Of a stretch of DNA of 64,000 nt, positions 30,182-63,324 are shown piece after piece. Numbering within the stretch: the first letter of the stretch is position 1; each line of letters starts with the position of its first letter. Source of the stretch: Mastigias papua (lineage: Eukaryota; Cnidaria; Scyphozoa; Rhizostomeae; Mastigiidae); the NCBI GenBank assembly GCA_964019165.1, contig OZ025269.1:607001-671000 (forward strand). The letters are read 5' to 3'. The position numbers and the translations under genes are program-made. Below the pieces are notes generated by a model. It was not told the DNA's origin and did not search any database. It saw only the letters and a list, made by a program, of their open reading frames with translations.

Positions 30182-30794
30182 CAGTGGAACCCCGATAAAA
30201 TGAACCCCGGATATAATGAACCTCCCAGTGTAACAAACCAAATGCTTGGTCCCTTGGATTCTGCCCAACAGACTCCTTATACATTCTCTTGGTATAACAA
30301 ACCCCAGATATAACAAACTCTCGTTATAACAAACCAAATTCCAGGTCCCTTCATCATAATTACCCTTGTTATAACAAACTTTTAATAAATGTTTCATTTA
30401 ATAATTTTATTTATTTATTTCCCATGTTCATTTACCACTTACTCTTGGGGGGAATTCAAAATTGTCACAGACAAAACATGCATCATATGGTCCTTGTATA
30501 CCAGGGCAGGCCATATGTGACTGGGTGCCTTTGAATATGCCGATAGAAGGCGGCTGATAATGATCACTTGTATCAACAAAAGTAAAGACCATAATCTTTG
30601 AATTTAGCTTGTTTTTTGAGTAAAGTTTGCACAGACGTTGGGGATAGCCTAAACAAGCCCACGGAAGGATTTTTGAAGCAAGTACTGAGAAAAAGCCTAT
30701 TGAACAATTTTCTCCCATTTTTACAAACTCCAGATATAATGAACTATTTTCTGGCTCCATTCAGAGTTCGTTATATCAGGATTTTTTTCCATTG
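30182..30794. mobile_element. pogo/Tigger-like MITE with TA duplication
   Basis: The left end CAGTGGAACCCCGATAAAAT and the inverted right end (complement CAATGGAAAAAAATCCTGAT) are flanked by TA at 30180-30181 and 30795-30796. GATATAATGAAC/ATATAACAAAC motifs repeat within both arms, typical of Tigger-like termini. It is about 613 bp with no transposase. It begins about 60 bases past the SLC7 stop codon. Confidence 0.75.
30406..30419 (-). terminator. Candidate poly(A) signals for the SLC7 gene, inside the MITE
   Basis: Three overlapping AATAAA hexamers on the minus strand, within ATTTTATTTATTTATTT of the plus strand. None is seen between the stop codon (30855) and the element, so the element may supply the mRNA 3' end. 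This is inference only. Confidence 0.4.
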
Positions 30795-30854
30795 TATGCA
30801 TTTAGATATTAATGCATCTAAATAGTGCTATTAACCTAAAGTTAATGACAAAAA

Positions 30855-37109
<6,255 letters not shown>

Positions 37110-37332
37110 GGTCACTTAATTCTTCAACTGCGCTATCAGAAACTGCTTCACTGTGTAGTGAACAATACTTCCTCAGTCTACCAACTGATCATAAACTCAC
37201 CGTGTTGAATGACACCCGAACCCAAACGTGTCGTCAACTCGCGCCAAATACACAAGTACAATTAGGTAGTGGGGCCTTTTGTGTTTAAAGACAGAAAAAT
37301 GCTATTTTGACCAATTAAAATTCTGCTGAACT

Positions 37333-37342
37333 ATCACATGAC
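37333..37342. promoter_or_regulatory. E-box-like site upstream of exon A
   Basis: ATCACATGAC, ~225 bases upstream of the exon A ATG. It matches the TFE/MITF type (TCANNTGA core). Related sites lie upstream of exon B. Confidence 0.35.
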
Positions 37343-37683
37343 AATTCTTACTACTTCCGATCAGTTTTTACGTCATCCAAGAACATGTGACAATGGGTCT
37401 GGGTAAGACCACGTGAAGATTACAACAGGTCCATGTTCAAAGGCAGACCTAGCTAGTACAGGGGGTTATCAAGAAAAGAAAAACAAACGCTGCGTGGAGA
37501 GCGTACTGTCTGTCGATACACATAATATATATAAGACTCTAATAGTTAGAGTTTTTCCTGACTACAGGAAAATAGATCATAGTAATAAAAGGGTTACTGA
37601 GATCTTGAAGGTATATACAATAAATTTACTATGAATGGTAAGATAAAACTTGTAGAAAAGGTAGATTATAGCTAATGACTTAC

Positions 37684-38188
37684 TAATGCAACAAAAACCA
37701 AGTAGTTTCACTAGATGCACTGGTGGATCACAATCTTCGTAAAATGGCTTTGTAACATAAGAGCCAAACACGATTGAAACTCCAGCTATGGCAGATGGTT
37801 TGATAACTAACACTGCAGTCCAAGAGAACAGAAATGCCGGTATAGAGCCATATGAAGACAGAAGATAATTATATTCACCGCCAGAGCTAGGCAATGCAGT
37901 CCCCAACTCACAGTAACATAAAGCACCAAGTGAAGCTATGATCCCACATACGAACCAAATGCACATTGACAGGCCGACTGACCCAGTGTTACCCAGCACT
38001 CCAGCAGGGGAAATAAAGATCCCCGCTCCAATAATTGTACCAACAATCAATCCAATACCATTTAGAAGAGAAAGATTCCTTTTCAATTCAACCCTCTCTC
38101 TAACTTGACCACCCTCCTTCTCTGGCTTTGTAAGTAGGTTTTGTTCACGCTCATCGTCCTGGAGGCTTTGGGTTTCACTCGGCGCCAT
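37684..38188 (-). CDS. Alternative or duplicate SLC7 first coding exon (exon B)
   Basis: Encodes MAPSETQSLQDDERE..., then GLIVGTIIGAGIFISP and the heavy-chain Cys in YEDCDPPVHLVKLLGF. It is homologous along its whole length to exon A (36605-37109) and has the same 505-nt coding length and the same donor phase. No separate set of downstream exons exists between it and exon A. It could therefore splice over exon A into 35091-35216, giving another 481-aa isoform with a different N-terminal third. Alternatively it is a stranded fragment of a duplicated gene. The ATG at 38188 has A at -3 and G at +4; the donor is a strong GTAAGT. Confidence 0.85.
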
Positions 38189-41177
38189 TATTACAATAGA
38201 GGCCTCCTTCGGTGAGTTAGTCAGTGGTAGGAGTCGAGCTTGCGGTGCACAAAATGTGGCGAAAAACACTTAATGTGCTATTTATGTACCTAGATTGCCA
38301 AGTAACTAGCCTATCATTAAGTCTACGATTCAACACGAATGAGCCATGCAAAACAGCAACCAGTGTTTACAACGCAGCTCTCTAGGCCTGTCTGTCTGTA
38401 GTGGGCGAGATCTCCGATATACACAAACATCACGGCCACGTATCATGTGATCACTAAGGTTGATTGTGTCCTCAGCCTGCCTCCCTGGTTTCCTTAGCTA
38501 GTTTCCTTTTGCATATGAAACACAAAGGGTAGTTCAATTATCAGTCAAGATAATGCTTATTCATGCGAAAGAATATTCAAAGAAACTTGTCCATGCGATT
38601 TAATCGAACATATTAATATTTAAAGGCTTGTAAATGAATGATTTATCACGTGACTGTCTTCGCATTGCGTGATGCAACAGTAGCAAAGTTGTCCTAACTC
38701 CTTTTCATGGAGTGAATCTTCTGTGTCTATTGTGTGCACAACAACGGATTGCATCAACCATGCATGAATGGATTTATGAATGAATCACTATTTGTGTTGT
38801 AGATTGTAGATGCCATACTATTGTACCACTGCATGCTACAGTGCGGGTTGCGTTCAACATAGGCCTAGTAAAACGAGGATTTTCTACGCGAAAACAAGAA
38901 TATTTGGCAAAACAACACATTTTGGCTTTGACCTTTTTTATCTTACATACTGGGCTTACAAGTCTCAACATATCTTGTTGTTTACCATTTTCCAAAAACA
39001 AACCCAAATTGCCAAAACTTGTTCAAGTTGAGACACGACGGGTTCTTTCCAGCAGCAAGTTTATTTCTTCTAAAGTATGCCTCATATGGGCATTGTGAAT
39101 CACAAACATATGTCTGTGCCCGCCAGCTTACTGTTTCTAATTGTTTCCAACATTAATAGGCGCGCAGGTCTTTCAGTTTGGGATATCTCGTGATCCTTCG
39201 ATAGTTGGTCATGAAAAACACCACCTACAGCGAAACATGTACCATTTTAAATTGCTAAATCCCCCCAAGTTCATCGACGAAAATTATACCTTTATAAAAA
39301 TTAAGATTACTTCATGAGTTTTCGTTGCTAAATCTCAAGACTACATGCTAATGGAATAGAGCTGAAATAGAAGAGAAAGTAAGAAATATAACTAGGTTAG
39401 AAATTCTTTCAAAAAACAACAATTCGTTACCAGGCACGCAACTAAGAATTTTCTGAGATTCTGAGGTTTAAATACAACTGCTTTAGGAAATTATTCAAGC
39501 ATTTTCAAATTATGCGTAAGCCCTAAAAGGTACAACGTCGTTCAATATTGGTCCCTTGTAGCAGTGACGTATTCCAATGGTGGAATGGGCAGTTCGGACT
39601 CCGCCCCCCCCCCCACTTTTCTACAACTGGGTCCACAAGAGCTTTCAAACACATTGTAAAATTATGGATGGAGGGGGGCTATGCAGATTCTTTTGCTCTA
39701 TAAAGCGATGTGAACATCATGGAAGATGCAGAACATAAAAACATCTCTTCAAAATTCAATGTTTCCTCAACAGATCAAGATTTCTGAAATGGATGAGAGA
39801 ACACGGAACAGGCATTGCTCTAAACAAGTCCTGCTATTGTTTAATAGTCTTCAAGAAAGTGATCTAGAAAGCCTCTATACCATCCTTCACAAAATCATCC
39901 GAATCGATGCAACTCTTCTTATCACCTACGTTCCTTAACCTCCGCAGCAAATTAAGCATCGCAAATAGCTATCTACGAGCAACAATGCTACATTTTAGAG
40001 CAACTAAGTACAAATCTGCTTTCAAACGACCGACATGCATTTAGCAGCATTACAATAATGGTGCCACTAATGAAAATTCTTTGACTGAAATGATACAGCA
40101 TATGTTAAGTATGGATACAAATGATAAATGAAATATTTGAAGGGAATATGTCAAAAAGGGCGTTTCCTTTCATTTGCGAGAGCTTGGAGGGAGTAGTCCA
40201 CAAAAAATTCAGGGCCACATCTCCAGACTTCGACGGACATAGATACGCCTCTGACTTGTAAGTCGACTATTTCGTAAGTATTCTGTGCTATGCTTCTCAT
40301 CTAATAGATATAGAAGACAATTCCTACATACTTAACATAAAACAATTCAGAAGCATTTCCAAGGAAAATGTTCAGTTCAATGACAGGGTGAACCAATACT
40401 GCAGGGACAATGCAAGCGTTTTGGGACGCGGTTCGCAAGAAAATTTCTGTACTTTTTTTCATACCATTAAAGAACAAAAATTTTATAACACAAATTACTG
40501 ACAACAATACATTCAACTACTATACAATATCATTCAGACGATACCATGAGAAGCAAAGAACTGTGACAACCTTATGGCTTTGCATAAAAGAGAGAAAGAC
40601 TACAATCACATACCCATAACAAAGAGATACACTATAAAAAAACGACAAATATTCAATAGGAATCAGTTAAACATCAGAAGTCAGGCTAGGGCTGTTTCGA
40701 ATTCCGAACAGAAGAAAGGTACGTGAATAAAATTGGTTTGACCCTGCACTTTGTGAACCATGACAGATAGATGGCGTGGGTCTTTAGCTGCACTTCGTGC
40801 ACCATTTCAAAATCTACCTGCTTCTTCACGGAGAAGCGAAATTTAGATCAGAAAAACGCTCTAGGACAGTTTCCTGTAGAACTGCGGAGACGAAGGATAC
40901 CTGATTCCAGATATATGACTTAGAAAGGGAGACATGGATTATCATAATTTAGTTCCCATCATAAAACAGATTAGAAAATTTCACCTAAAAATGTCACAAA
41001 TAAATGGATTGAATGTAAGAAGGCACTCAAATGCAACATGTGTTAGCAATATTGTCGACAAGCATTGGAATAAAAAATGCGAAAGCAAGAGCTGATGTAA
41101 TTTCATCTGAAGTTGAAACAGAAAATCAATGTTATTTCCATTTCTTCATCGTTAAAAAAGTTATTTTACCGAGAGAA
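38189..41177. other. Intergenic: SLC7 exon-B upstream region and 3' flank of next gene
   Basis: No coding exon recognised. At ~39565-39620 a short sequence with CAGTGACGTATTCC and a long C run resembles an hAT-like MITE end. The rest is AT-rich unique-looking sequence. Confidence 0.45.
38645..38654. promoter_or_regulatory. CLEAR/M-box-like site upstream of exon B
   Basis: ATCACGTGAC; its complement GTCACGTGAT is one base from the CLEAR consensus. It is ~460 bases upstream of the exon B ATG. A third related site, ATCATGTGATC, lies at ~38442. Function is inferred from motif only. Confidence 0.35.
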
Positions 41178-55436
<14,259 letters not shown>

Positions 55437-55719
55437 CTTTATACAGCAATATGTTACACAGTTATAAAGGAAGTCACTTGTTGCTTTTTTGTTGTTGTCT
55501 TGTATGTGACTATCATGTGATTAATAAGAACAACAACAACAACCAAATTACTCATATCCTTATATTGACTCGCAATGTTACTTACTTGCAGCTTAAAAGA
55601 GAAATTGCTCTATCTCTAGAAAAACAACAGAGCGAAGCAAATGGAAAACTGGTAAAGTGGCGTGAAAATAACATTAGTGGCCACATTAGAAAAACCTGTA
55701 CAAACCTCCCTATGCTATA

Positions 55720-56139
55720 TGCACGCTTCTTTTATAAGGAACCTTTTTATAAGGAATATTTAGAATGCCAAAATATTTGCTATACTAAGGAAAATTCCCT
55801 AAAGAACTTTTCAATTTAAACAATTTTTATAACAGCAAACAATCATAAATTAAGATGCCGGTTCCATCCATTTGCCGCCAAAACCAGCGTAGATTGTTGG
55901 CTATGCTTGTGCCCAGTGTTCCATGTTTCATTGGTCTTAAGTTATAGCTAAAATTAAGGGCAAAATTCAGAACTACAATGTTTACTTGTGTCTGTGCCAT
56001 ATGTATGGGACTAAATGTGAAGTGAATATTAAGGAACTATTAAGGAACTTTTAGTACTACAAGTTGACTATTGGAGGTCCAAAAATAAGGAACTTCTGGA
56101 ACTAGGCCTCGAGCTAGGTTCCTTATAAAAAACGTGTAA
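55720..56139. mobile_element. MITE-like element with TTTTATAAGGAACCT termini
   Basis: The left end CACGCTTCTTTTATAAGGAA and right end TTCCTTATAAAAAACGTGTA are inverted repeats. The AAGGAA word recurs inside. About 420 bp, non-coding. Confidence 0.6.
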
Positions 56140-56744
56140 CGCAAATGTACTTTTTGCACATTTCAATGCACGCCTCTAATGCATTTGACCGATTTTACCT
56201 AGGTGCTGTGTTCTTGCCCATGGCTTTCTTGGTAGTAATGCAGAGGTCTGATTTTACATCTCATTTGTAAGTAGATTTCTGCAAATTGTTTTCAAGAGAA
56301 TGCAGTCAGAAGTCAATAACCCCTGCCAGTAAAATGTATTCTATTCAAAGCACAGTTTATCTGCTAACTTAAATGCTCCGTCTACAGTTGTAACAACAGC
56401 TTCAATTTCTGTACAAAATTCTATCTTTTTGTTTTTTAGCTAGCATACTCAATACCAAAACAATATCTCGTTACAAATATAAGTTATTTTATAAGGAAGG
56501 ATTTTGGCCAGTATTGAAACATAGTTAGGTTTTTCATAATTAAAGTTATTTAATTTTCTTGATAACTTCTTAGGAGGTCAACATTGAATAAGAGAGATGG
56601 TGACTTGCATGAATATTGGAAATATTAATGTTTATGAACATATCAACTGCCTTATGTTTCGAAAATCCAGATTTGAAATGTTTTAACTTTGTGATCAGTC
56701 GATCATTTCTTTCCTATAAGTATAGACCACTTCCCAACAAAAAA

Positions 56745-56905
56745 CGTGTACCAGGCAGGGTGTTGGTAGGGGGTTTGGGGGTTTTAGCCCCCACTTCTTG
56801 TCAGGGAGTGATTTTTCTAGCCCTTATCAAGCACTTTAGTGTTTGTTGCCCACCATTATTATGTGCAGCCCCCACTTTTTATTTGGCAGCACCGTTCCTG
56901 TGTAT
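56745..56905. mobile_element. Dispersed short repeat, copy 2
   Basis: GGTAGGGGGTTTGGGGG/CAGCCCCCAC blocks and the end ATTTGGCAGCACCGTTCCTG are related to 6190-6300. Confidence 0.5.
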
Positions 56906-57321
56906 ATGCATCAAATAAGCTCAAAGCCTATAAGCCATATGAAAGAGTCAGGGGCAAAAATACCTTGGGGTGTGGGCGTATCACAGCCTCTCCCCCAACA
57001 AGGGCAATTGAATCCCTTACCATTGCACATTTCCCACCTTTGCACTTCTGATGTTTCAAGTGTGTTTTGCTATAGATCTCATTTTCACAGGGCAATATCC
57101 AGTTTCGCAAAGCAAAATTCTCTCACACCTCCCCCCCAAAGGAAGTATGCTATTTACGCCCCTGTCTATGAGTTTTCCTTTCCCCCTGGTTACATAGATC
57201 ATCGCAACATCTCTGACAACTACAACAACACAACCCTGCATAGGAAGCTCCTTCCTTCTTTGAAGCTGATGGATTGAATTATGTACTTCAGAATCAAACA
57301 ATCCTAGCTCTTTCATAAGCG

Positions 57322-60300
57322 ATGGCATCGTTTACTTGTTATCAAGTCTTTCTTGTTGTTGGAATGCTGTTAACTGGCTCGATTAATACCTTGTCAAAGA
57401 AAGCACAAAATGATTGCTCGTGAGATGAGCTTCTTATTGTCGGCATCAAAGTCTTCATAATCCCTCTGTTGTCGTCTTATTTAGCGTTTAACATTTTGTG
57501 CAGAAGTTGATTGTTACCTTACTGTATCCTTGTTTTTGTCTCGTTTTTACGATGTTCCCCCTTACGTCTTAGAATGGGGTAATAAGAAATAGATAATGAA
57601 GTCACTAAGAGAGAGAGTTCACGTTTTGACAGCAGTGAAAAAGAAATACCATATTTATGTTTATTCTGTTTGGCCTAACAGCAAAGCTAGCTGAAATGGT
57701 TTGTATTTTATCTATAGATCAAAAGGATTGAAGGACATGGATGGAAAAGTTGTTCATAAGTTCGATCATCCATGGTTTCAAACATTGATAATGTTTTCTG
57801 GAGAAGCGCTTTGCTTATTTGGCTTAGTCTACCAAAGAAGAAAACAAAGAAGAGAGGCACACCTAGAAGTGAGTAAAATAATTTGCTACTTACGCCTAGT
57901 CTGATCTTCAAAATAAATCGAGTATTTATCAGGAAATTTTGCTCTGAAATTCTTGTGCATTGTCTTTTTTCTCTTTACTAGTATCCATCTAAGGCAATTT
58001 CTTTGATACTGAGCTTTCTGCTTTTCTGATGTTGGTACAGCTGGTCTTTTATCTTTGCTGCCACATTTTTCACAAATTGACTTGCTCTTGGCCAAAATGA
58101 GTAGATGGTCTAGCTCCAAATTAGACAAGAATAAACTGAGAGGGGATTTAGACATCAACTAACCAATGAACCAAATCAGCCACGGAAACCTTTCAATGAA
58201 GCCTATCATCAAAATCCTATATATGTATCCTTTTGAAAACCATTTATTTCAATTATGATGCTTGTTTTTTTATCTTTTGTCCTTGTTTTAATTCTTATCT
58301 GGTAAACCTTCATGCAACTTGAATTTATCAATTAAACAGTTGTTCAATGTATCATCATCATATGTCATAATGCCAAATACATGTTCAGAGATAAAGTGTT
58401 TATCATACAAACAAGCAAACAAACACACATGAATAGATATGAATAAATTATACATTGCTTGAAATATCAAAGAAGTTCCATGAAATTAATAATTATTATC
58501 TTTCATAATTAGGCAATGGCTGATCCCCTTGCAGCACCATCAAGCTATGAAATAAAGAAAAGGAGTCAAAGGTGATGATAAAAGCCTTAATGGCTGATTT
58601 ATTCTTCTATATTTTAATTTCAGGTTGAATCTTAGATTCAATATACTTACTTCTTTTGTTCTCCTTATACATTTGATGATTATATAGATGAGAATAAGGA
58701 CTTTTTCAAGTCCCCTAGAGGTTTAGTAATTGCCTAAACTTAGAGTGATATAGAAACTATTTGTGGGATGAAATTTCCTTTTGAAAATAATGATTTGTTC
58801 TGGCATGATCTATGTAGAGCAAGCTGTTGCTGTTTATTTCTCTATAGTTCATTGCTATAAATCTCCTCCTCCTCAGTGCCATATATCTATGTCATTGTGC
58901 CATATCATTTGCATGCTTTGTATGTCTAATTTCTTTATTTCTCTGCCCAAGGGTCTTTCAGTTGATTTTTGCTTTGCCTACAATTTGTGATCTGTTTGGA
59001 ACAACACTTTCAGGTGAGCTTCCATCTATCTGTGGAACATTTTGCAGTTTTTCCATGCTTTTACACTGGCCTGTAAATTTTTTTTTACTTATGATACAAT
59101 ATTGGCAGCTCTTTATTCAAAAGTGCACTCTCTGTTTGACCAAGTTGACATTCCCCCATGGCTGACTTAATTTCATATGCTGCTAGGGAGAAATACCTCA
59201 CCAATTGCTCCTACCTTGCTAATTGCATACTGTTTCATGCATCTCTTCATAGGCATTGGACTGTTGTATGTAGATGCATCAATTTGGCAGATGCTCAGAG
59301 GATCAATTATCATTTTCACTGGAATCTTCTCTGTGAGTGACACTGCTAAATGACAACAAATTCTTGTTTACTTACATTTGCAGTTGCACTGTGTTGAGCT
59401 TTTTACAGCACTGCAGCATTTGTCACTATGTCTGTTGCAACCAGAAAAGGCTAGTCCCAAATAAGATTCATATTGTAGGGGAGTGTCTGCTAGAGAGGAC
59501 AGTTGTCTTGTGCTATTGGCATCATTAGGCAGGTGACGAGTTCCTTACTTTTCTTCTTTATTTCCCAGAGTTTCCACCAAGTACCTGTATGCTGTTGGGT
59601 GGACAGTAAGTAATTGAGCATCCAGACTATAGCCTAAGATTCTCCTCAAACCATCAATCTTCTGCACAGCACACACATTCTGTAGCCACTCTAACATTTA
59701 CCCTACTGTTAAAATTATTTAACATGAATTTATCCAAGATATAGAATATACAAAGTAGAAATATAATATTTCAAACTTTTGTAGAAAATTTTCTTAAAGA
59801 GGAAGCTAAATGCTTCACATTGGCTTGGTATGCTCATTGCAATGGTGAATATTTTTCTGATTTCTTCTTTTTGATTCAACGTGTCAGTGATTGATTCCTC
59901 ATATCAATTCTGGATATTGTTGCTACATGAAAGTCTTGTAGCTTTGGTGATTTTTCTAGAACTGTACAAATAAAAGTAAATAAAACTATATAAGAAGCCC
60001 TATTTATATAAAATGTTGCTTAATTTTTGCTTCATTTATTTTATACCTTTTTCAGCTAGTATACATGGGATTAACCAGCTCTTAAAGGCAGATATTGATG
60101 AAAAACATTATAAACAGTCCATGGTATTTGAATATGCATTTTATTTTATGTAATCTTAGGTTGGTCTTTTGCTTGTTGGCCTTTCAACTATTTTGAGGCA
60201 GAATCACACTGTTTCTCAATGGCATACAATTCTGGGTGAGTTATGTTATGATATGTTATGTTATGATATGTTATGTTATTTTATTTTATATTATGATATG

Positions 60301-63300
60301 TTATGTCATGTTATCATATGTAGATGTTCCCAACTTGTCTCTTTCTCAGGCTATCTCATAGCATATTTTTCTATAGTCCTTTGCTGCTATCTTCCTTTCA
60401 GGTGTCATTCTTATTGTTGGCAGTCAAATAGTCAGTGCTTCACAAATGGTCATAGAAGAGACATTTCTCAAAAAAAGAAACTTTCATCCATTGCATGTAA
60501 GTACATTCCTCATGGATCACTTAACAATATTATCTCATTTCCTGTCCCATTTCTCATACCACTTCTCATCCTATTTCGCATCTTCTCATCTCATTGCCCA
60601 TGCTACTTCTTGTGCTATTTCTCTCCAAAAAAGAACTCAATCCAGCTGTATGCCAAAGATATTACAATTCAAAGTTTCATTCTTTATTATAGGGGGGAAT
60701 GGATTTATTGCTCAACTTTATTTTGTCAAAGGAAAATATTATTGGCCTTTTTTGATAGGTTGTTGGCATGGAGGGATTTTATGGCATTATTTGCATGGTG
60801 GTGGTATGAAGTTCAATTTAACCATATTTTTATCTTTGCAACTTTTTCTGTAGAAAGCATAATTTGACAATAAGACATGACATATGGCAATACATATTCT
60901 GGTAATATATGTTCAGCATAATTAGCCTTCTCAATCAATATAAGTTATTTTTCTGTCTGTCCTGTTTGAAGTAACCAGACAGTATTGGAAATGAAAATGT
61001 TTGACAAACATGTGTTTGAGCATTTGATCAGTGGGTAGTGTGTGAATTTTGGACACCAATAATTTAGTCCAAGTGCGAGAAAATAAAGTAAATGAACATG
61101 AATCAATGTATCTAGAAATCATTTTATCCTGATGCATGTGTAAACTTCTACAAGTTGCAAATCAGAACTGATCTTATGTTTAAAAAACCTAATATTCTTT
61201 CTTTTCAGCTTGTGCTTCCTGTTCTATATTTCATTCCTGGAGATCAACATCACAATAGTTACGAAAATAGTATTGATGCATTGGTTATGATAGGAAATAA
61301 TTACAAGTTAGCTATATTCTGTCGTAAGTGATTTTTGTAAAATATTCCCTTTTATGCTGAAATCTGGGGTTTTCATTCAAGTTAGCCAATATCTTTTATC
61401 AAAAACTATATTGTATATATATATATAAATTCATACTGTGTCCTATAAAAGCTAAAAGATTTCGTTGTAGGAACCGCAGCATGAGGATGAACTTTAGAAC
61501 CAGAATTGTGACAAATAATAGAGACATTTATTTGTCTTTAGAAATGTTTCATTTTATGACATATACAATTAAACTAGTGACATATCCAATATAGGAGTTT
61601 CGACTCAAACATGAATCATCATCAGTAGGGTATGGGATGGAAAGTAAGGTCTTATGTAGACTGGGCACAAAAGGCAAAATCAAACCAATGGAAATGCAAG
61701 AAAACGTCCTTTTGTGCCCAGTCAAAAAAAAACCTTTCTTTCCATCTCATCCCCAACTGATGATGACGTATGTTTGAATCGAAACGTCGGTATTTGATAT
61801 GTGACTAGTTTAAGTCTAGCATTGATTATGTCGCTAGTTTTATGCTATATGTCGTAAAATGAAGCATCACTAAAGACAAAGAAAAGTCTCTGTGTCCGTT
61901 ACTTTTAGCAGACAATAATCATGTTAAAGCAGACATTTGGAGCTACTTTCTACGTTTCTCCTTCATTTGTTAACATTTGTTATTTTCTTTCCGTAGTTCT
62001 CTATCTGACGTCCATTGCGTTCTACAATTTCTTTGGCTTAAGTGTAACAAAGTCACTCACAGGTTGATAAACATCCTTGCTCCATATTTGACAAATTTCT
62101 TGATTACCATGATAGTGGTATTTTGTTTTGTAGTTTACTCCTTTTGATTTTCATAAATGGTTTGCTACACTTTTTTTACATTATGTTTTTGTTACTTTCG
62201 CATCTTATGTGCTTGTTTCTTTCTTCACAGCCGTTCATAGAACCCTCTTAGATGCATGTCGAACTCTTGTTGTTTGGATCACAAGTCTCTTCATCTACTA
62301 CGTCGTCGATAAGGTAGGTGTGATTCACACGTTTCTCTAATTAATGTGTGTCTATGTGTTGGACAGTTTATAAATGGGTGTGAATAGCAGAGTGCAAGAC
62401 TCGGATTGTATATCTGTGGGTGTTCGTCTACGTCTAGAAGGTTTGAGAGTGAGTGTGGATAGTAGGGTGTGGATAGTTTTATGTGTGCATGTGTGTGTAT
62501 GTGTGCGCGTGTGTGTGTGTGTTTTTTGTGTCAGTGTGCTCATGTGTCAGTGTGCATATGTGTTATGCGTATAGCAATCTAAGCAATGCTCGATCCTAAA
62601 ACCGAGATGAAGACATTTTTCTTCTGTTCTAGTCATTTGGTGAAGAATGGAACACAAGATATGGCATGTTCCAAGGTGAAAATATAGCATTAATTCTCGA
62701 ATTTTACTATTTTTCTGGTCTGGTGCAGATTTTTGTAAAATTGAAAAACAAGGACCTCGTAGACCAGACAAATATTGCATAAGATAAATTATAATTGATC
62801 AATAATGGTGAAAGGCTGAGCAGAGAATATATATAAAATATCTTTTATTTAGTTCATTTATTTTCGTTCACCTTTTGGCTATTATCCGACATTTCATACT
62901 CTGATGAGTGTCGGTGGAGAAAATGTTAACAGAGAAGTTTATTCACACATGTTTAAGGCTTTATCTACCAGCCGAACTCAGTTCAAAATTGAGTTTCTCT
63001 CGTAGTTAGGGAATATCAATAGCAACATTCCGTTTCAAAAGTCCAAAGAGGGAATTTTTTGCGAAAAGATTCCCAAGTTTAATGGAAGATTAACCGACCA
63101 ATTGTGATTCCAAATATTTTAGTGCACAGAGCAACAACTAGGTAACTTTGAGTTTTCATCAACTTTATTAGAAATAGTATCTTTTACCATTGTTTTTTAT
63201 AAAGATATTTTATGTAATATTCTCAGTTGATGGCTTCATGCTGTTGTTAATTGGAACTGCCATGTATAATCAACTATTGGATATTTCTTGGATTCGCTCA

Positions 63301-63324
63301 AGACACCCTCCATCATACCCAGAG
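57322..63324 (+). CDS. SLC35F6: SLC35F6-like membrane transporter
   Basis: Fourteen exons in exact phase: 57322-57419, 57718-57868, 58513-58571, 58952-59013, 59253-59332, 59785-59844, 60160-60235, 60402-60496, 60759-60797, 61209-61323, 61997-62062, 62231-62313, 62633-62675 and 63227-63324; 375 codons, close to human SLC35F6 (371 aa). Matching stretches: GMLLTGSINTLSKK (TM1), WQMLRGSIIIFTGIF, VASQ-type SQIVSASQMVIEETFLKK, VVGMEGFYGI, SIAFYNFFGLSVTKSLTAVH, DACRTLVVWITSLFIYY and MLLLIGTAMYNQLLD. These are the ten-TM drug/metabolite transporter fold. The human protein is reported in lysosomal and mitochondrial membranes and binds ANT2; its substrate is unclear. After the last exon, either reading through the donor ends the protein at a TGA at 63343-63345 or a further exon lies right of what I could resolve. 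The start has G at -3 and +4. Confidence 0.93.
59569..59605 (+). other. Possible cryptic or poison exon in SLC35F6
   Basis: A 37-nt segment bounded by a strong acceptor (TTCTTTATTTCCCAG) and donor (GTAAGTAA) between exons 59253-59332 and 59785-59844. The protein model reads correctly without it. Its inclusion would shift the frame. Confidence 0.3.
60238..60315 (+). repeat. (TTATG/TTATGATA)n repeat
   Basis: Imperfect tandem TTATG and TTATGATATG units just after the donor of SLC35F6 exon 60160-60235. Confidence 0.75.
61497..61912. mobile_element. Large inverted repeat, possible Penelope-like terminal structure
   Basis: The left arm (~61497-61645) and right arm (~61735-61912) are inverted copies, e.g. 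CTCAAACATGAATCATCATC on the left against GATGATGACGTATGTTTGA on the right. The ~80-bp centre contains a second hairpin, GACTGGGCACAAAAGG/CCTTTTGTGCCCAGTC. The word TTTGAATCGAAACGTCGG after GATGATGA is typical of Penelope-like or related element ends; that attribution is from memory. Intronic in SLC35F6. Confidence 0.65.

Larger units (their letters stand above)
55437..57321. other. Divergent intergenic region between propeller gene and SLC35F6
   Basis: The two genes are head to head with ~1.9 kb between start codons, so both promoters lie here. It also holds a MITE (55720-56139) and a dispersed repeat (56745-56905). The plus ORFs at 55430-55819 and 56843-57277 show no domain. Confidence 0.5.

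Noticed and set aside
57886..58158. 90-aa minus ORF with CEKCGSKDKR in SLC35F6 intron 2
   Set aside because: Single CxxC, no second zinc pair or homologue I recognise; could be a small nested gene or transposon scrap but unsupported.
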